From Balanoglossus misakiensis (taxonomy: Eukaryota > Hemichordata), in contig CM082586.2 in NCBI GenBank assembly GCA_040954595.2, positions 5,766,001-5,830,000 of the forward strand: DNA of 64,000 nucleotides, written 5' to 3'. The notes under the pieces are model-generated. The model worked only from the letters and a program-made list of their open reading frames with translations. It ran no database searches and was not told where the DNA came from. A program made the position numbers and the translations under genes. This document shows positions 60,601 to 64,000 of this stretch, piece after piece (the stretch's first letter is position 1; every line of letters starts with the position of its first letter).

Positions 60601-60703
60601 CGTGGTCTTTAAGGCTTTTCTTGGTCGGTGTTCTGTCGCAGTCTTCCTCGTCACTTAAGTCCACCTGTGCCGCATGGTTGACATAGGCAAATCCGAGATC
60701 CAT
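57685..60703 (-). CDS. SLC34: SLC34-family sodium-dependent phosphate cotransporter (NaPi-II type), 639 aa
   Basis: Five exons in transcript order: 60703-60433, 60286-60014, 59717-59407, 59049-58866, 58565-57685; phases 1,1,0,1; 639 codons plus TGA, the usual family length. It imports phosphate with sodium across the plasma membrane. The two inverted-repeat QSSS motifs that form the substrate site are present: [11 protein letters not shown] (165-168) and [11 protein letters not shown] (428-431), each followed by GANIGT. Other family blocks are [20 protein letters not shown] and [13 protein letters not shown]. Exon 4 encodes the large extracellular loop, with four N-glycosylation sequons (Asn321, 327, 330, 339) and Cys311/Cys347 placed for a disulfide. 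The N-terminus is acidic and cytosolic; the C-terminal tail has a Cys cluster CKCTCC (613-618). The terminal residues KTIT are not an obvious PDZ ligand. The subtype relative to vertebrate A1/A2/A3 is not resolved. Confidence 0.95.
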
Positions 60704-61994
60704 TGTTCCAGACTGTATCTGAATGATTCAAGTAAAATAGTGCGTCACACTAACGATGCCAAGGGGTAGATACTAACCAGCAAGATAATTTGCGGATAAA
60801 TGTAAAGATTTTTTTCTCGTTTCTATAAAACTGTTGGTGCTGTTTTCAGTTATCGTCAGAGAATCGTAGGACACCGACCTTTTATGCTTGGTATTGTTAA
60901 GAATTTCGGCATTGCTCCGCTAAATTAAAGCGCGGACAATCAAGGCATACTGGGGATAGGGCGTGGCGTGGTGCTGGGCGTTCAGTATGCCTACATATCT
61001 CGCGTGATTGTTGCCACTTAGATAAGCCATTGCATAAGGGTGTTCATAGAGAGTATTATGCTACTCTCTCGTGGTTTGTTGTACGGCGATGACTAAATAC
61101 AGTACGTGACATTTCCTTCAACTGTGACTATGGTCGTCAATTTCGAGGAATTCCTGGTAATGTCAGTGGGCGTATTCTGTACCCAGCGACTGGGGCGAGT
61201 GCAAGCAGAAGCGTTTGATACATCTGTGCCACTGACCGACAGGTGAACTATGTGTCAAGTGCGCTGCAATAAAGATAGAGTGTTTGCTTTCCAAACAGTT
61301 ATCGCTACTGGCTGACCGTTGAACGGAGGAGCAAAGTTTTTCCGAGGAGCATTTTATTTGAGTATTTTGACGATGTTGTCTACTTTATTTTGTGCGATTA
61401 TGGTAGTTGTCTATTTTTTAATATTTATCGACTGTTATTTTTTGGCATTTGTTAGTCTTACGGTAATTCATACTTTTATTTCACTGCACGTAAATGCTCA
61501 TGTGTCTGTTGACCTTGGGGAAAGTTGGGTCACGAAAGGGCGCTAACCAAGCTTACACATCATTGTGTGGACTATTAGCAACAGTATAATGTCATTCACA
61601 AATTGTTGACTGGTGCAATAAATCAAACAAAAAGTTGAAATCACGCGATATGTGTGACCAATGTTCTTCAGTGCAAGTTTGCATAGAAAGATAAAATTCG
61701 CGCCATTTTCTGACAAGGTTGTCAAAGAGTTGAGAGTCGCCAGTTCTTCCCATCTGAGTTGGATGAGATTCATTTGCTGTGCGTGAGTTCTAGAACTTTT
61801 CACTCTTCTGGCAATTTTCTTCAAAGTCCAAACCCATTTTAAATTTTTAAAAAAATGAACGGCTTAATTTGTGAAATTAACAGTTAGAACATTTTACAGT
61901 CAAATCGTTTTACAATTAAAAATTGTGTATTTAGGCCTACTAATTTGTCGCCTTATGATATGGTTTGCATTGCCTCAAATCGCATAAATGAAAA
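60704..61994. other. Upstream region of SLC34
   Basis: Probable 5' untranslated and promoter DNA of the minus-strand transporter. No initiator or TATA element can be assigned with confidence. A hydrophobic frame at 61,319-61,546 has no ATG at its start and AT-rich, phenylalanine-heavy codons, so it is not accepted. Confidence 0.4.
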
Positions 61995-62168
61995 TTAACA
62001 GCGGTAGCCGTCAACGTGTCTTGAGACCCCGTAGGTACGAGTCACCCGTGCTTGACTGGTTTGGACTGGATGTGAAAACATGATGTGTCCACGTGGGTAT
62101 CCCATGATGGCCACGGGTCCGTCAGTGGGGAGGTTGACTCTGTCTTTCCCACCGAAGTCTTTTATCAT
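61995..62168 (-). CDS. Small coding-looking frame, 57 aa, unknown
   Basis: An ATG-to-TAA frame of 57 codons on the minus strand with GC-rich third positions unlike the flanking AT-rich DNA. The protein starts MIKDFGGKDRVNLPTDG and includes GYPRGHIMFSHPVQTSQ and ends VSRHVDGYRC. An in-frame TGA lies two codons upstream, so it is either a complete small protein or the last exon of a minus-strand gene entering from the right. No membrane segment or signal peptide. I do not recognise the family. Confidence 0.4.
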   Translation of the reverse strand: MIKDFGGKDRVNLPTDGPVAIMGYPRGHIMFSHPVQTSQARVTRTYGVSRHVDGYRC

Positions 62169-64000
62169 AGTTCACGCCAGTAAAGTGAAGTTGTCTTTAG
62201 TATCTAGCGCAAAGAGTCGAACCATTTGATATAAGCGAACGACGCTTGAGATTTTCGAGAAAAATGAAATAAGTTGATACCAGCCAACTGTAAAACTGGT
62301 GATCACCAACTGTGACTGAAAGAAATGAATTTCTAAGCATGTGTTTCCACTGGCAAGGGTGCGAAGGCGACAGAAAGCTTCACTAACGCTCGTGAAGTTT
62401 TACTACAACGGGGACACGAAGCCATGTCCCAAAGTATGCAACCACCGTCGCCGGCATGAACATTGGGACTGGTCGTAGAAAATTATATCAGCGCTGTAAT
62501 ATCATCACGGATCTTCCATTTCCACACGAGTTCCTTAATATTAACTGCTGCATGGCCTTACAATGTGACAAACGTCAAAAAGCGTGACACACACAAACAT
62601 ATACTTATTCAACAGGTGGTCGTGAATGTATTCTGTATATAATAACTCAACTAATACGTTTTACTGCGAAAAATTGATATTCTGTCAAATCTCAGACAAG
62701 GAAGTCTGATAGTCAGTGTACTAAAAATAGAGAACACATGCGTGTTAAAAGTGTAGGAAGATCCTGGTCGAAGTTTGTGTCCGGGTGGTTATTCGTGCTT
62801 GATGTAAACATACATGAACATAGGTAACATATGATAGTTTCTCTAGATTCAGTACTCATGATTTCTGCTCATCTGGTTTTCCTGACTCATCGCACACCCC
62901 GCGATACCGCTTTGGCATAACCGTACTTTTCGTTTAAATATTCAAAAGCTCGGAAAAGAAATATTATATTTGCAGATTTCAAAGTAATAAGAACACGTTT
63001 CAGGGTGAATTTCACTTCACTACTTACCGGGAGAACAGTTTCTTCAGACAATCAAGTACTGGTGCGCAGCAGCTGGTGTCCTGTGGACTGTTTCAGGTCG
63101 ACTCGACCGTCGAAAGAGAATAACCGCACCTCTATCTGCGAGTGAAGTTTTCTTTTTTATTGGGCGACAAGACGCGTGGTCATTATTCATATATAGATGT
63201 ATGGTGGCAATAAAACAGACATGTTGGGGGAGGGGCTTGAGTGACAGATATTCCTACAAGCCCTTAACGCGAAGAGTGTCTTCCGAGGCAGAAACAGTAA
63301 GATTTATTTGCTGAATTGAAGTGACTCAACCCTGGAAGTCTACATTTTAAAATGTGCTTTTGCGACAAATACTTACAAAAACTTACAAAACCGCGATGCA
63401 AAATTTGGAAGACCGGCTTAGACTTAGTGAATGGTATAGACTAGACGACGGCCGCGACCACACGTGAACAACACATGAAGCCCACATTGCCGCCACACAC
63501 TACCATAATTACGCCACGATTCCGGATACAGTGTGTCCCGAGTCAACATGGACTATGGCGTTACACTTGAAGGAGTCACTCATTCGGCGTTTTTAAAGTC
63601 GTGACCAAAGACAACTTCCCGTTAAAGTCCCCCACAAACGTATATTGTTAATCTACAATGTATATGTCTACTTGATCTAATCATCTAGAGACACTGATTT
63701 CATATAGACGCACTGTAAAACAGCGATTTGACAGATGCACCGAAAGGTATGATGGTAATGAGTTTAATCACGGTGTGTGGAGTGACCGTGCTTTAATGGT
63801 TATTGCTCATTTGCACAGTTCCGTCTGCAACTACCGTTAACATATTCAGCTCAAGCCTTAATGTCGTCATGGTTTGCATGAAAAGTATTTGTGTGTTCAA
63901 ATTCTTCGGTCCTAATGCTACCTGAAATCTCACAAACACTATACCTCAGAGAGGTAGCGGTCGCAGATTTGATACATTTGCATGGCAAGCTGCCCATAAT
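62169..64000. other. Right-hand flank, mostly featureless
   Basis: Apart from the doublecortin-like fragment at 62,329-62,478 no feature is supported. Untranslated exons of SLC34 or of the 57-aa frame could lie here. Confidence 0.4.
62329..62478 (+). other. Possible doublecortin-like exon fragment
   Basis: Plus-strand open stretch ending at TAG, containing LVKFYYNGDTKPCPKV followed by a basic run and HWDW. Doublecortin domains typically open with a hydrophobic-x-hydrophobic-Tyr-x-Asn-Gly-Asp pattern and later a Trp-Asp, which this mirrors. There is no start codon, no good donor after HWDW, and no second half of a domain nearby, so it may be chance or a decayed exon. Confidence 0.2.

Noticed and set aside
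61319-61546. 75-codon hydrophobic plus-strand frame
   Set aside because: Begins at a TTG, is phenylalanine/valine rich from AT-rich DNA, and has no family resemblance.

Overview
The window looks like AT-rich nuclear DNA from a multicellular animal. Genes are split by GT-AG introns, coding exons are GC-richer than their surroundings, gene deserts are long and tetranucleotide microsatellites are common. An arrestin-domain gene, an SLC34 phosphate transporter, a Tx1-like LINE and a gene combining TRADD-N-associated-like and NHL regions together suggest a marine invertebrate, most likely a deuterostome such as a lancelet or acorn worm. The species cannot be fixed from sequence alone. Gene models below were built by hand from reading frames, splice sites and intron phases; no database search was run.

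Layout. About 1-22,400 is a gene desert with only microsatellites. At 22,404-26,663 (+) lies the most unusual gene: five exons, 1064 aa, a glycosyltransferase-B-like N-terminus with eroded catalytic motif, a TRADD-N-associated-like region, a long coiled coil and a C-terminal NHL propeller. At 32,625-33,653 (+) is a single-exon 342-aa protein I do not recognise. Around 36,040-36,910 two large palindromic clusters bracket a short acidic/serine-rich reading frame. At 38,032-47,934 (-) is an eight-exon arrestin-domain (ARRDC-type) gene of 385 aa. At about 48,471-54,659 (-) is an apparently intact two-ORF LINE of Tx1-like type, sitting between two (ATG)n microsatellites. At 57,685-60,703 (-) is a five-exon SLC34 (NaPi-II) sodium-phosphate cotransporter of 639 aa. 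Upstream of it, at 61,995-62,168 (-), is a short, coding-looking frame of unknown identity.

The genes do not form a pathway or operon. ARRDC and SLC34 are ordinary housekeeping/physiology genes on the minus strand (endocytic adaptor and phosphate uptake). The plus-strand multidomain gene is the best candidate for an undescribed system: by analogy with TRADD-N-associated proteins it may be an innate-immunity or cell-death scaffold, but that role is inference.
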